Notes: generated by a model from the letters alone, not told the origin. Positions 26,584-36,439 are shown, counted from the stretch's first letter. The stretch: DNA of 64,000 nt from Emcibacter sp. (GCA_021647465.1 JAKIUQ010000008.1:1-64000), one strand, 5' to 3'. Program-made: numbers and translations.

Positions 26584-26973
26584 ATGCGGCCCTTACTTGT
26601 TATAGCAGCCTTATGCGGCTTTTTTGCTGTGCTGTTTGGCGCTTTAGGGTCGCATTTTTTATCCGGATTTATGACGGAAAAAGGGCCGGCGCAATTTAAA
26701 ACGGCCAATATATATCATCTGATCCATAGTCTGGCTTTATTTGGCTGTGCCTTACTCTATCCTCTGGTTGAGAAATCACCGAAGGCTGCCGGTTATTTAA
26801 AATTGTCCGCGACCGGATTTGTCGCGGGCATTTTTTTGTTTAGCGGCACGTTATATTATGTGGCCATTTTACCTGCAGGGCCGTTCCATTACCTGATTCC
26901 GCTTGGCGGATTATTCTATATGACAGGCTGGTTGATGCTCGGCGGCTGCGCTTTCTTTCAAAAGCCCAAATAA
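26584..26973 (+). CDS. DUF423 family membrane protein
   Basis: A 129-residue inner-membrane protein with four hydrophobic segments. FGALGSHFLSGFM near the N-terminus and NIYHLIHSLALF match the DUF423 (YgdD-like) family, whose function is unknown. It is 5 bp after the FKBP gene and ends 3 bp from the convergent peroxiredoxin gene. Confidence 0.85.
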   Translation: MRPLLVIAALCGFFAVLFGALGSHFLSGFMTEKGPAQFKTANIYHLIHSLALFGCALLYPLVEKSPKAAGYLKLSATGFVAGIFLFSGTLYYVAILPAGPFHYLIPLGGLFYMTGWLMLGGCAFFQKPK

Positions 26974-26976
26974 CAT

Positions 26977-27459
26977 TTATAGCTGTGTCAGCATATGATC
27001 GGCGCTGGAGACATGAAATTCGCCCGGGCCTTCCACATTCAGGGTCGTTACCACACCATCTTCGACAATCATGGAAAACCGCTGTCCGCGCAGTCCCATG
27101 CCATAGGCGGTCCCGTCCATTGTCAGGCCAAGTGCTTTTGAAAAGTCGCCGTTACCATCGGCAAGCATGCTCACTTTTCCATCCGCGTCCTGAGACTTGC
27201 CCCATGCCCCCATAACAAAGGCATCATTCACCGCGATACAGACAATTTCATCAATGCCCTTTGCCTTGAAAGCCGCGGCCTGTTCAATGAAGCCCGGCAG
27301 ATGTTTTGCGGAACAGGTCGGGGTAAAGGCCCCCGGTACAGAAAATAAGGCAACCTTGCGTCCCCCGAAAATTTCTTCTGTTGTGCGGGGGGTTGGCCCG
27401 TCTTGTGTCATTTGGGTAAGGGTGGCTTCGGGTAATTTTTCGCCAACGGCTATGGTCAT
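26977..27459 (-). CDS. Peroxiredoxin, Prx5 type
   Basis: A 160-residue peroxiredoxin. The peroxidatic cysteine is C49 in VPGAFTPTCS, the Prx5/AhpE-like active site; no second conserved cysteine is obvious, so it is probably a 1-Cys enzyme reduced by glutathione or a glutaredoxin. It removes hydrogen peroxide and organic peroxides in the cytosol. It is divergent from the TonB receptor gene, with a 209-bp AT-rich gap in which I found no reliable operator. Confidence 0.92.
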   Translation of the reverse strand: MTIAVGEKLPEATLTQMTQDGPTPRTTEEIFGGRKVALFSVPGAFTPTCSAKHLPGFIEQAAAFKAKGIDEIVCIAVNDAFVMGAWGKSQDADGKVSMLADGNGDFSKALGLTMDGTAYGMGLRGQRFSMIVEDGVVTTLNVEGPGEFHVSSADHMLTQL

Positions 27460-27668
27460 GATTTATCCTTGAATGGTGAGAGTTAAAAATTAAAGTTTAC
27501 ACATAGTACATTGTTATTATTCATAATTCCAGACTTCTTTTGTTGGCGATATATGTAAAATTCATAATTAAATACTTGAATATTAGGCAAAATCAGGATT
27601 AGTATAAACGTTGGTTTTATTAGAGATTTGAATAAAAAATAATTAACTATGATCCTAGGGAGTGAAAC

Positions 27669-30119
27669 ATGAAGAATTTTACAACAATGTCGTCTGTTAT
27701 TGCGCTATCTGCAGCAATGTCGGTGACAAGCTATAGTGCCTCTGCTGAAGAGGCATTCGTCATCGAAGATATTGTGGTTACGGCCCAGAAAAGATCCGAA
27801 CGCATGAGGGACGTGCCGATCTCCATGTCCGCCCTTGGCGCGGAACAGATCGACCAGACCGGCGTACGTGATTTAAAATCAATCGCGGAATATATTCCCA
27901 ATCTGCAAATCAGCCAGTCCAACGATTTTCGCTCAACCGTGACCATTCGCGGTGTGGGCGCGCAAAGCCGTAATATCGGTTTTGATGCGCGCGTCGGGGT
28001 TTATGTGGACGGGGTGTATATGGGCCAGTCGCCATCATTAAATCAGGAACTTCTTGATCTGGAGCGGGTTGAGGTGCTTAGGGGGCCTCAGGGCACCTTG
28101 TTTGGCAAGAATACCGTGGCTGGTGCCATCAATCTGGTATCCAAAAAACCTCATGAGGAATTCTCAGGTCAGGTCAGTGCTGACATCGGCAATCTGAATT
28201 ACCGGGAATTTAAAGGCAACGTCAATATTCCGATTTCTGATAGAGTCTTTACCAAATTTTCCGTCTCCAAGGCGGATCGGGACGGTTATATTGACAATAC
28301 CTTCACTGGTAATAAGCTGATGGATGTTGACAATATTGCTTACCGGGCGCAATTGCGGATTCTGGCCAGTGACCAGCTGGAAATCAATGCCTCTTTTGAT
28401 GGCCTGAACAGTGATACCCTGATTTTGGTGGGGGAGCCGTTGACGGATACATTTGCCTTCGTTGCCGCCCCCGCCGAGCCTGCGGAAAGAACCGTGGCTT
28501 TTGACAGGGACCCTTATGATAAGAGAGATGTTTACGGGGGGCATCTGGATATTAATTATGAAACAGATGGCGGGTTTACCATAAAGTCCATCACCGGCTA
28601 CCGGGATACCAATGCGGATTATACCAATCAGACCGACTATTCTCCACTTGATATTGTCAGTATCAGATTTGCCGATCGTTATAAGCAGTTCACGCAGGAA
28701 CTACAGTTTATTTCACCGGATGACGAGAAGTTTACCTATATGGCGGGCCTCTATTATTATAATCAGAATTCTGATACCCGCAGAGAGGTTTTTCTGGGCG
28801 ATGATTTCCTAACCGGTTATTTTGGCGTATTTGGTGTGCCTGGCCCCTTGCAGGAAACCATTCGCCAGACATTGGGTTTTGGTGAACCCGGCAACTCTAC
28901 CACGAGCAATTTTGGTGAGGTCGGCACCCAAAGCTATGCCGCCTATGTTAATGGAACCTATGAAGTTACGGATAGATTCAAAATCGGTTTTGGCATGCGT
29001 TACTCCATTGAAAACAAGGATGTGAACTGGACACTGGATGGTCGTTCCTCTGGACAGCCCTTGGCTATCCCGGCCCCTTTTGTAAATCTTCCGGGTACGG
29101 ACGGCAATCCCATTGGTTCGATTCTTGATCTGGATTCGGTTACGGATGTCGGGCTTTATTCTCCACCCACAGCTGCAGCTCTTGCGCCATTCATTCAGTT
29201 GAACGCGCTTGCCTTTAATACGGGGACAACCGGAAATGATCCCGCGAATCCTTCCCCCCTGATCAATGACCGGCAGGACAAGTTTTTTGCGCCGTCCGTT
29301 AACCTGATGTATAAGGTGACGGATGATGTCAATATTTATGCCAAATATTCATCAGGTTATAAAAGCGGGGGCTTTAACCTTGATTTCATCAATGCTGATG
29401 AATTGGAGGCCAATGAAGGCCTTGAATTTGAGCGGGAAACCGTCGACAGCTTTGAAATTGGTTTCAAGGGCAGCTTTATGGAAAACCGCCTTAAGCTGAA
29501 TATGGCCGGTTTTATTGCCAATTATGATAATTATCAGGTTAACCAGTTTGTTGACCTTGGCAATGGCCGGACATCCATCCGGATCACCAATGCCGCGAAA
29601 GTCGTAACCAAAGGCATTGAAGCTGAAGCAACCTGGCACGCCACCGAAGAGTGGACCTTCACGGGTTCACTTGGTGTTCTGGATGCCGTATTTGACGAAT
29701 TCCTTGAAGGCGGAACAGGGGGGGCTGATGTGTCCGGCAATCGTCTGCCCAACGCAACGACATTTAACGCGGCAGCCAGCCTGCAATATTATAAAGAAGT
29801 GGAAACGCTGGATTCCGCCTTTCTGTTCCGTGTTGATCTGACCCATAGAAGCGGTTATTACACAACGGTAAATAATCAGATGACGGCACCGTTAAGATTG
29901 GGTGATACGGTTCCCTTTGATTATATTGAACAATTGACCATGATCAATGCGCGCATGGGTTTGATGTCCAATGAAGATGGTTGGGAAGTGTATCTCTGGG
30001 GCAAGAATCTTACCGATCAACAGAAATATGTGGATGATCTGCGGGATTTCTTTGGCACCGTTGCTCGTTTCCCGAACCTGCCGCGCACATTTGGTATTGA
30101 GGCGGTATTTAATTTCTGA
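27669..30119 (+). CDS. TonB-dependent outer-membrane receptor
   Basis: An 816-residue receptor. A signal peptide ends near residue 26 (SASAEE), then a TonB box (DIVVTAQKRSERM), a plug domain (VPISMSALGAEQIDQTGV, VEVLRGPQGTLFGKNTVAG) and a 22-strand barrel ending in an aromatic C-terminus (FNF). The IAEYIPNLQIS type is common in sphingomonads and other oligotrophs taking up siderophores or plant compounds; the ligand is unknown. It stands alone, with GGGAG as ribosome binding site and a terminator just downstream. No Fur box was recognised. Confidence 0.93.
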   Translation: MKNFTTMSSVIALSAAMSVTSYSASAEEAFVIEDIVVTAQKRSERMRDVPISMSALGAEQIDQTGVRDLKSIAEYIPNLQISQSNDFRSTVTIRGVGAQSRNIGFDARVGVYVDGVYMGQSPSLNQELLDLERVEVLRGPQGTLFGKNTVAGAINLVSKKPHEEFSGQVSADIGNLNYREFKGNVNIPISDRVFTKFSVSKADRDGYIDNTFTGNKLMDVDNIAYRAQLRILASDQLEINASFDGLNSDTLILVGEPLTDTFAFVAAPAEPAERTVAFDRDPYDKRDVYGGHLDINYETDGGFTIKSITGYRDTNADYTNQTDYSPLDIVSIRFADRYKQFTQELQFISPDDEKFTYMAGLYYYNQNSDTRREVFLGDDFLTGYFGVFGVPGPLQETIRQTLGFGEPGNSTTSNFGEVGTQSYAAYVNGTYEVTDRFKIGFGMRYSIENKDVNWTLDGRSSGQPLAIPAPFVNLPGTDGNPIGSILDLDSVTDVGLYSPPTAAALAPFIQLNALAFNTGTTGNDPANPSPLINDRQDKFFAPSVNLMYKVTDDVNIYAKYSSGYKSGGFNLDFINADELEANEGLEFERETVDSFEIGFKGSFMENRLKLNMAGFIANYDNYQVNQFVDLGNGRTSIRITNAAKVVTKGIEAEATWHATEEWTFTGSLGVLDAVFDEFLEGGTGGADVSGNRLPNATTFNAAASLQYYKEVETLDSAFLFRVDLTHRSGYYTTVNNQMTAPLRLGDTVPFDYIEQLTMINARMGLMSNEDGWEVYLWGKNLTDQQKYVDDLRDFFGTVARFPNLPRTFGIEAVFNF

Positions 30120-30138
30120 GTTGTCTGAAAAGCTTTAG

Positions 30139-30169
30139 AAAAGGGGAGGCCATTGTGCTTCCCTTTTTT
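30139..30169 (+). terminator. Intrinsic terminator after the TonB receptor
   Basis: AAAAGGGGAG pairs with CTTCCCTTTT (one G-T wobble) around a 9-nt loop, followed by a T-run ending at 30169. It is 20 bp after the receptor stop and ends that transcript before the opposing gene at 30193. The A-tract on the other side may let it serve both strands. Confidence 0.75.
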
Positions 30170-30192
30170 ATTTGGCTAACTTTAATTTGACT

Positions 30193-31014
30193 TTAGGGTT
30201 GCACCGTGACGGTTGTCTCGCTTGCTGTGCCATCTTCAAATAAGAATGTCAGGGTAAGCTGTTGTCCCTTTATGGCTTGATTACCCCTATATGAGGCCGT
30301 GAAACGATTTTGATCGGTGATATCAGCTAATTCTGGCCGTCCGAACAATAAACCATCAGGGCCTTCAATGATCATATCATCAACGGGTTTAAAATCTGCA
30401 GGCAGATCGATCAGAAGCGTATTTTCCGTATCCAGTCGAACGTTTAGGGTATCACCAGATGTTATTGTCGGGACAAGGGCTTTATGGCGGTCAAGCTGCG
30501 CTTTCTGGAAAAAAGAAACGTCAATATGATCTAAATCAGGAATATCAAGGCGATAGCGCCCCTCCTTGGGGATGCATATTTCTGCGCAAATCATATATTC
30601 CAGATTGAGCAGGATAGAGGTCGGTTTCGTGATGTCTGAAATTTCCATCGTGATCGGTAAAATAACTTCATGGTAATAGACATAGGTATCCATACCAAAG
30701 ATATGCAATAATTTTGGCGCGGGCCAGTTGACGGATATCTTTTGGATATTACGGTTTTGCGTCCATGTCCAGCGGGGCGGCAAACCCGCATCGCCGGGGC
30801 TGCGCCAATATGTTTTCCAGCCGTCTTTTAAAGATATTTGCCAGCCCAGATAAAGATGTTTTTTTTCTTTGTCATAACCGCCGACAAACAGGCGGGATTT
30901 GGTATATTGATCTATAATCCACGAAGAAGAAATATTATTGGCAAAAACATTGCCGACCAGAAGAGGCAGCAGTATCATCACAATGAAGGCAGATATAAAG
31001 GCCGCTTTTTTCAT
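30193..31014 (-). CDS. DsbD-alpha-like periplasmic thiol protein
   Basis: A 273-residue protein with an N-terminal signal sequence (MKKAAFISAFIVMILLPLL) and the pattern GWKTYWRSPGDAGLPP followed by a CAEIC pair, as in the N-terminal domain of protein-disulfide reductase DsbD. There is no membrane transporter domain, so it would have to receive electrons from another protein. The second ATG (31014) is chosen because GAAG lies 9 nt away. It is divergent from yqgE, a frequent neighbour in alphaproteobacteria. Confidence 0.75.
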   Translation of the reverse strand: MKKAAFISAFIVMILLPLLVGNVFANNISSSWIIDQYTKSRLFVGGYDKEKKHLYLGWQISLKDGWKTYWRSPGDAGLPPRWTWTQNRNIQKISVNWPAPKLLHIFGMDTYVYYHEVILPITMEISDITKPTSILLNLEYMICAEICIPKEGRYRLDIPDLDHIDVSFFQKAQLDRHKALVPTITSGDTLNVRLDTENTLLIDLPADFKPVDDMIIEGPDGLLFGRPELADITDQNRFTASYRGNQAIKGQQLTLTFLFEDGTASETTVTVQP

Positions 31015-31138
31015 AATCATTATCTTCGTATCTATAATTTTCAGTACAAGTCTCAGGGCAATAAGTATATAGTCTAATATTATATTTTATAATCAATAAT
31101 ATTAACATATGATTTTATTCACAAGGTCGTGAGCGCGC

Positions 31139-31726
31139 ATGATAAAACCATCTTACCTTACCGGGCAATTATTACTTGCCATGCCGGGCATGACGGACCC
31201 CCGGTTTGATCGGAGCGTGATCTATATTTGCAGCCACAGTGAAGAGGGCGCTATGGGCCTGGTCATCAATTCTGTCGCCACCAGTATTGATTTCCCAAAC
31301 TTGCTTGATCAATTGGCGGTTGATTATGATCCGGAAATGTTAGCCAAAAATGAGACTTCGGGCGTGGGCGTTACGCTGTATGCCGGCGGCCCTGTCGAGA
31401 TTGGCCGAGGGTTCATCCTTCATTCTGCCGACTATATACAGGAGTCGACTTTGATTATTTCGGAAACGGTTGCCCTGACGGCAACGGTAGATATTCTGGC
31501 GGCCATCTCTACGGGAGAAGGCCCAAAGAACTTCATGGTTGCCCTTGGTTATACGGGATGGGGAAAGGGCCAACTGGAGGAGGAGATCAAACGTAATAGC
31601 TGGCTTAATGTTGAGGCGGATGAGGTTTTGTTATTTCGTACCGATCTGGACTTGAAGTGGCCCCGGGCCATGGCAAAGCTTGGTATAGATATAACCATGC
31701 TCTCCAGTTCTTCCGGAAACGCATAG
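31139..31726 (+). CDS. YqgE/AlgH family protein (UPF0301)
   Basis: A 195-residue UPF0301 protein: LTGQLLLAMPGMTDPRFDRSV and GAMGLVINS at the start and ALGYTGWGKGQLEEEI in the second half are the family marks. AlgH was named for alginate regulation in Pseudomonas, but the biochemical role is not known. The ATG at 31139 gives the usual N-terminus. No terminator follows until 31956. Confidence 0.9.
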   Translation: MIKPSYLTGQLLLAMPGMTDPRFDRSVIYICSHSEEGAMGLVINSVATSIDFPNLLDQLAVDYDPEMLAKNETSGVGVTLYAGGPVEIGRGFILHSADYIQESTLIISETVALTATVDILAAISTGEGPKNFMVALGYTGWGKGQLEEEIKRNSWLNVEADEVLLFRTDLDLKWPRAMAKLGIDITMLSSSSGNA

Positions 31727-31899
31727 CGTTCCTAAGTTATTTTTCAAGCCCTGCGTTTTTTGCATGGCTGCATTGCCCATTTACCCAGTGGTCATATGTG
31801 GATCAATAGCCTATATATATAGCAGATGTTTTATACATCTTTTGATTGAGAATTTTTCCCTATTTTTTCAATCTGCTCTGTCCTTAATTATCCTTAATT
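31727..31899. other. Non-coding stretch after yqgE
   Basis: First half of a 357-bp gap. It is AT-rich and holds a direct repeat, two copies of TCCTTAATTA at 31881-31900, but no terminator for yqgE and no gene I can support. TATCCT at 31889-31894 (inside the repeat) with TTCAAT at 31867-31872 is a weak promoter candidate for the RNA predicted just downstream. Confidence 0.5.
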
Positions 31900-31985
31900 A
31901 TGTGACAAAGCTGTTTCATTGTCTCCCCGACATGAAGCCTCCCTATATTTAAACTTGCCGGGTTTTTTAACCCGGCATTTTTTTT
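31900..31985 (+). ncRNA. Candidate small RNA or yqgE 3' UTR with C-rich loops
   Basis: Between the weak promoter-like site and a strong terminator lie about 85 nt with two C-rich, anti-Shine-Dalgarno-like runs, TCTCCCC (31922-31928) and CCTCCC (31938-31943), which could pair with GGAG ribosome binding sites. Several alphaproteobacterial small RNAs use such loops. It may instead be a yqgE 3' UTR. The 5' end is a guess. Confidence 0.35.
31956..31985 (+). terminator. Strong intrinsic terminator
   Basis: TGCCGGGTT (31956-31964) is perfectly complementary to AACCCGGCA (31969-31977) around a TTTT loop and is followed by eight T residues. It lies 230 bp after yqgE and 98 bp before the signalling cluster, ending whatever is transcribed from the left. 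Confidence 0.9.
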
Positions 31986-32083
31986 GGGTTATTTTCAAGA
32001 TCTTACCTTGACAAGAATATCAAAACTGATGAAAGTGATGAGGAGACCCACTTTTAGTCAATTTAAAGGTTCTAGAGTTAAGT

Positions 32084-32683
32084 ATGTCTGAGAAATTAAA
32101 AAATTATTTTACCACGAGAGAAGCCGCCAAACTATTGGGTGTCGCCGTTAGCACAATTCAGTTGTGGACAAATAGTGGTTTATTGCGCGCCTGGACGACT
32201 GGCGGCGGCCATCGGCGCATTGCGCGTGATGCTGTTGAGGAACTGCTTCTTCAGCAGAAGCAGCAGATGTCAGGTAATGCAGATTCATCAGAACAAATGT
32301 CATTTGTCATTGTGGAAGATGACCCGCAACAACTCCGGTTGTATGAAAAACAATATCTTGGCTGGAATAAGGATATAAAGCTTCTTTTGGCCAATGATGG
32401 CTATGATGGTTTGGTTAAAATTGGCAATATACTGCCTGACGTTATTATCTCAGATTTGAATATGCCGAATTTTGACGGGTTCCAGATGATCAGAGCGTTG
32501 AAGAAAATGCCGGCCTTAAACCATAGCCTGTTTATCGTTATTACCGGGCTTACGCCGGAAGAAATAAAAGCCAGGGGGGGATTGCCGGGAAATGTCCATG
32601 TTTTTACCAAGCCGGCTAATTTTGAAGAGATCGAACCGCTGCTGAAGCAGAAGGCATCATCTATGACAATGTATAAGCCATAG
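32084..32683 (+). CDS. Response regulator with N-terminal excisionase-type HTH
   Basis: A 199-residue protein with an unusual order. Residues 8-55 form a MerR/excisionase-like helix-turn-helix (TTREAAKLLGVAVSTIQLW, then GGGHRRIARDAV). Residues 73-190 are a receiver domain with acidic pocket E78/D79/D80, phospho-acceptor D124 (IISDLNMP), T154 and K176 (FTKP). Most response regulators have the receiver first. All catalytic residues are present, so it should be phosphorylated, probably by the kinases downstream, and is the only DNA-binding regulator of the island. The ribosome binding site is weak. Confidence 0.85.
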   Translation: MSEKLKNYFTTREAAKLLGVAVSTIQLWTNSGLLRAWTTGGGHRRIARDAVEELLLQQKQQMSGNADSSEQMSFVIVEDDPQQLRLYEKQYLGWNKDIKLLLANDGYDGLVKIGNILPDVIISDLNMPNFDGFQMIRALKKMPALNHSLFIVITGLTPEEIKARGGLPGNVHVFTKPANFEEIEPLLKQKASSMTMYKP

Positions 32684-32716
32684 GCCTGCATGTAAATAAA
32701 TTGAGAAGAATTTCTG

Positions 32717-35700
32717 ATGGTTGCCTTTAATAGTTCTGATTTAGCAAAAAAACCGGATGGGAATGTTGTTTTTCTGGTTGAGAAAGATGAAGATTTAGCG
32801 AAAAAACTAATGACCGGGCTTAATCAGCAGGGGTTTAAGACGAGGCACTTCCTTGAATTAAAAGATTTGCAGCCGGCATGCGAAATGCAATTACCTATGG
32901 CGGTTATTATCGATATAGATTTTAATCGTGATACCGAAATCAAGTGGAAAATTCTTGCAGAATTCAGCCGTGAGGCGGCGGGCGGCCCTGCGATGATATT
33001 TATTTCTGAAGACCGCTCCATGGAAAGCCGTTTGGCCGCAGTGCGGATGGGGGCAAGTCGTTATTTCCAGAAACCTCTGGATATAGAGGAAATTATTCAC
33101 AGCTTGCAGAGCATAGAGCAGCAAATAACAATAAAGCCTTTTCGTATTTTGCTCGTGGGTGACGACACCGGTCTGTTGGCGGATTACGCGAAAATTTTAC
33201 GCGGCGCCGGCATGGTGGTTGAAACCTTGTCCCGTGCGATGGAATGCCTTGACGTGATGGCTGAATTCAAGCCGGATACCCTTATTCTGGATGCAGCCCT
33301 GTCAGAATGTTCCGGTACGGAATTGATGCAGGTTATTCGTCAAAATAATGTCTGGGCCATGTTGCCCATAATTCTCTTGTTATCAGAATCAGACCCGCGT
33401 CATCAATCAATATGCCCGACCTCTGATTGGGAAGGTTTTTTGTTGAAACCCGTAGCAGAAGATCATCTGATTTCGGCCGTTAACGTCAGAGCAAAACGGG
33501 CGCGATGGGCAAAAGAAATCAATGGCGAATTGGAAGCCGCGCTGCGAGAGAATAAGTTTCAGTTAACGGCCCTGAACCAACATGACATTGTCAGTATCGC
33601 CGACATGTCTGGAAAAATTACGGCCGTTAATGATAAATTCTGCCAGATCAGCGGGTATGACCGGGATGAATTATTGGGACAAAATCACCGAATATTAAAA
33701 TCAGAAAGACATTCGAAAGAATTTTTTGAGGGTTTGTGGCAGACGATCTCAAGCGGCAAAGTCTGGCACGGCAGCATCTGTAACAGAAATAAAGAGGGGC
33801 ATGAATATTGGGTAGAGGCCACGATTGTTCCTTTTCTGGATAAGCACGCAAAGCCATATAAATATGTTTCTGTGCGCACCGATATCACCTCTCTTATGCA
33901 GAGCGAGGAAAGGCTGAACAGAAGTCAGGTATTTGCCAGAATGGGTAATTGGGACTGGAATATAGTAACAAATGAAATTTTCTGGTCTGATCGGGTTTGG
34001 GACATTCTGGGCCTTAAAAAGGAAAATGATAAGGGCGATGACAATCGGTTTCTGGCGTCCATTCATCCAGAAGATTATCACATGATGACAGATGCGATAA
34101 ATGATTGTTTGAAGCTTGGCAGCGAATTAAATGTTGAGCATCGTGTGTTATGGCCGGACGGCAGCATACATTGGGTGCAGCAATTTGGTGATATCGTGCG
34201 AAACAGGGATGGCGAGCCCTTGAATATGCAAGGCGTCATGCAGGATATTGATGTGCGAAAGCAGGCTGAGCTGGCATTGATTGAGCGTGAGCGGCAATTG
34301 CAAGAGGCTCAAAGAATGGCAAATGTCGGCCATTGGCGGGCCGATGTAAGTGCCGGAGAATTTTATTGGTCAGACGAAATTTACCGTATAGTCGGCCGCG
34401 ACCCGGAAAATTTCAAGATTACGATGAGGAGATTCTATGATCTGGTGCATCCAGACGATCTGGATCGCTTGCAAAAAACCGAGAAAGTGGGCCGTCGGGT
34501 GGGTCATTTTGATGTTATATTTCGTGTCATTCGTCCCGATGGGACTGTGCGCCATGTTCATGAATTTGCAAAGACCAAACCGGGGCCGGAGAATAATAAT
34601 GCCATCTTAACAGGCACTTTGCAGGATATTACGGAACGCGTCAGGATGGAAGAGAAGATGGCGCAGCAAAGGGCCTTGCTTGATATGTTGCATCATTCAA
34701 CAACGGATTTTGTGGTGAATGGTGATTTCCGGGCGGCCATGAATGATATGTTAAAAGCGCTTCTGAAACTTACCGGCAGTGAATTTGGTTTTGCGGGAGA
34801 AGTTATTTTCAAGGACGATGGTAGGCCCTTTTTGAAAACGCATGCCATTACGGATATCTCGTGGGATGCACAAAGCAGAATCCGGTATGAAGCCGGATTG
34901 GAGAACGGGTTTGAATTTCATAAGCTTGATAACCTGCTTGGGTGTGTAATGACTTCTCGCGCACCTGTGTTAAGTAATGATCCGGCATCAGACCCCCGTT
35001 CGGGTGGCTTTCCTGAAGGCCATCCGGCGATGAATTCTTTTCTTGGGGTCCCTATTTTTTATGGCAATGATCTTGTGGGTATGTATGGTATCGCCAATCG
35101 TGAAAATGGCTATGATACGGATATTCAGGATTTTTTACTGCCGCTGGATATTACCTATGGGGCGATGATACATTCCAGCCGCATGGCGCAGAAAGAAGAG
35201 GAAAACCGACTTGCTTTAATTGAAGCCCGCGAAGAGGCCTTAATGGCTAACCGCGCAAAATCACAATTTCTTTCAAGCATGTCTCATGAATTGAGGACAC
35301 CCATGAATGCGATCATGGGATTTGGCCAGCTTCTGACAATGGAAGACGATCCCCCCCTGAATGTTTCCCAGCGGGAGAATGTTAACGAAATTGTCAAGGC
35401 AAGTCATCACCTTCTGGAATTGATCAATGAGGTTCTGGATTTGGCAAAAGTTGAATCCGGGCGTATTGACCTTTCTATCGAACGTACTATCCTGTCGGAG
35501 ATATTGGTTGAGTCTTTGCAGCTCATAATCCCACTGGCACAAAAACGCGGCATTGATATTTGCTTGAATTATAATGGTGTGGATATTGCCTATGATCAGT
35601 TAAGGGAGGGGCAATGTGCTGTCCGTGCGGATCGTACCAGGCTCAAGCAGATTTTTCTTAACCTGCTCGGCAATGCCATAAAATATAATTCGGAGAAGGG

Positions 35701-36418
35701 CAAACTTACCATTTCCTGCGACAGCACCAAGGACGCGGTAACCCGCGTGAGCATTTCAGACACGGGGCGGGGCCTCACGCCAGAAGAGCAAACGCAACTC
35801 TTCAAACCATTCATGCGTATTGGGGATCAGCTGTCCGAGATTGAAGGGGTTGGCATAGGTCTTGTCATTACCAAAAAACTGACCGAACTTATGGGCGGGA
35901 CGATTGGTATGAATAGTCAAAAGGGAGAAGGCTGCACATTCTGGGTTGAATTTCCCAGCGACACTCCCCTTGCGTCAAAAGCCACTCCGGTTTCTGATAG
36001 GGAAGATATGCCGATGGGGAAAAATTTCTCTGAATTGGGCCATGAGTATACGATTTTATATATAGAGGATAATCCGGCCAATCTGCGGTTGGTCACTCAG
36101 CTTCTTGGTCGGCGGCCTAATATTCATATGTGGAGCGCACATGAGCCTTTGCTGGGACTTGAACTTGCGGCGGCGCATAATCCTGACCTGATATTGCTGG
36201 ACATTAATCTGCCTAATATGAATGGTTATGAGGTCCTCAAACACTTGCAAAACCGAAAGGCTACCCGGAATACGCCGGTTATTGCCATTAGCGCCAACGC
36301 CATGCCCGGTGACATCAAAAAAGGTATGGATGCAGGGTTTGACGATTATATTACGAAACCGATTAACGTCAATGATTTGCTGCAAGCTATTGAAAAGGCC
36401 TTGCAAGGCAATGTATGA
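32717..36418 (+). CDS. Hybrid histidine kinase, REC-REC-PAS-PAS-PAS-GAF-HisKA-HATPase-REC
   Basis: A 1233-residue soluble hybrid kinase with no membrane segment. Order: receiver 1 (about 17-130, acceptor D66), receiver 2 (about 142-255, with an incomplete acidic pocket, GDD), PAS (about 290-395), two more PAS domains (about 405-645), GAF (about 660-835), HisKA with phospho-histidine H857 (SHELRTP), HATPase (NLLGNAIKYN, DTGRGL, GVGIGL) and a C-terminal receiver (ILYIEDN, LILLDINLP). Start ATG at 32717, 33 bp after the HTH regulator. It is a paralogue of the kinase at 37835. Confidence 0.9.
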   Translation: MVAFNSSDLAKKPDGNVVFLVEKDEDLAKKLMTGLNQQGFKTRHFLELKDLQPACEMQLPMAVIIDIDFNRDTEIKWKILAEFSREAAGGPAMIFISEDRSMESRLAAVRMGASRYFQKPLDIEEIIHSLQSIEQQITIKPFRILLVGDDTGLLADYAKILRGAGMVVETLSRAMECLDVMAEFKPDTLILDAALSECSGTELMQVIRQNNVWAMLPIILLLSESDPRHQSICPTSDWEGFLLKPVAEDHLISAVNVRAKRARWAKEINGELEAALRENKFQLTALNQHDIVSIADMSGKITAVNDKFCQISGYDRDELLGQNHRILKSERHSKEFFEGLWQTISSGKVWHGSICNRNKEGHEYWVEATIVPFLDKHAKPYKYVSVRTDITSLMQSEERLNRSQVFARMGNWDWNIVTNEIFWSDRVWDILGLKKENDKGDDNRFLASIHPEDYHMMTDAINDCLKLGSELNVEHRVLWPDGSIHWVQQFGDIVRNRDGEPLNMQGVMQDIDVRKQAELALIERERQLQEAQRMANVGHWRADVSAGEFYWSDEIYRIVGRDPENFKITMRRFYDLVHPDDLDRLQKTEKVGRRVGHFDVIFRVIRPDGTVRHVHEFAKTKPGPENNNAILTGTLQDITERVRMEEKMAQQRALLDMLHHSTTDFVVNGDFRAAMNDMLKALLKLTGSEFGFAGEVIFKDDGRPFLKTHAITDISWDAQSRIRYEAGLENGFEFHKLDNLLGCVMTSRAPVLSNDPASDPRSGGFPEGHPAMNSFLGVPIFYGNDLVGMYGIANRENGYDTDIQDFLLPLDITYGAMIHSSRMAQKEEENRLALIEAREEALMANRAKSQFLSSMSHELRTPMNAIMGFGQLLTMEDDPPLNVSQRENVNEIVKASHHLLELINEVLDLAKVESGRIDLSIERTILSEILVESLQLIIPLAQKRGIDICLNYNGVDIAYDQLREGQCAVRADRTRLKQIFLNLLGNAIKYNSEKGKLTISCDSTKDAVTRVSISDTGRGLTPEEQTQLFKPFMRIGDQLSEIEGVGIGLVITKKLTELMGGTIGMNSQKGEGCTFWVEFPSDTPLASKATPVSDREDMPMGKNFSELGHEYTILYIEDNPANLRLVTQLLGRRPNIHMWSAHEPLLGLELAAAHNPDLILLDINLPNMNGYEVLKHLQNRKATRNTPVIAISANAMPGDIKKGMDAGFDDYITKPINVNDLLQAIEKALQGNV

Positions 36419-36439
36419 TGGCAGCCAGAGGGCCGCGTC

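Noticed and set aside
27460..27668. Fur box upstream of the TonB receptor
   Set aside because: The gap is AT-rich but I could not align any stretch with a 19-bp Fur consensus well enough to claim it.
32008..32013. A perfect TTGACA before the signalling island
   Set aside because: No acceptable -10 lies 16-18 bp downstream, so a promoter is not supported.
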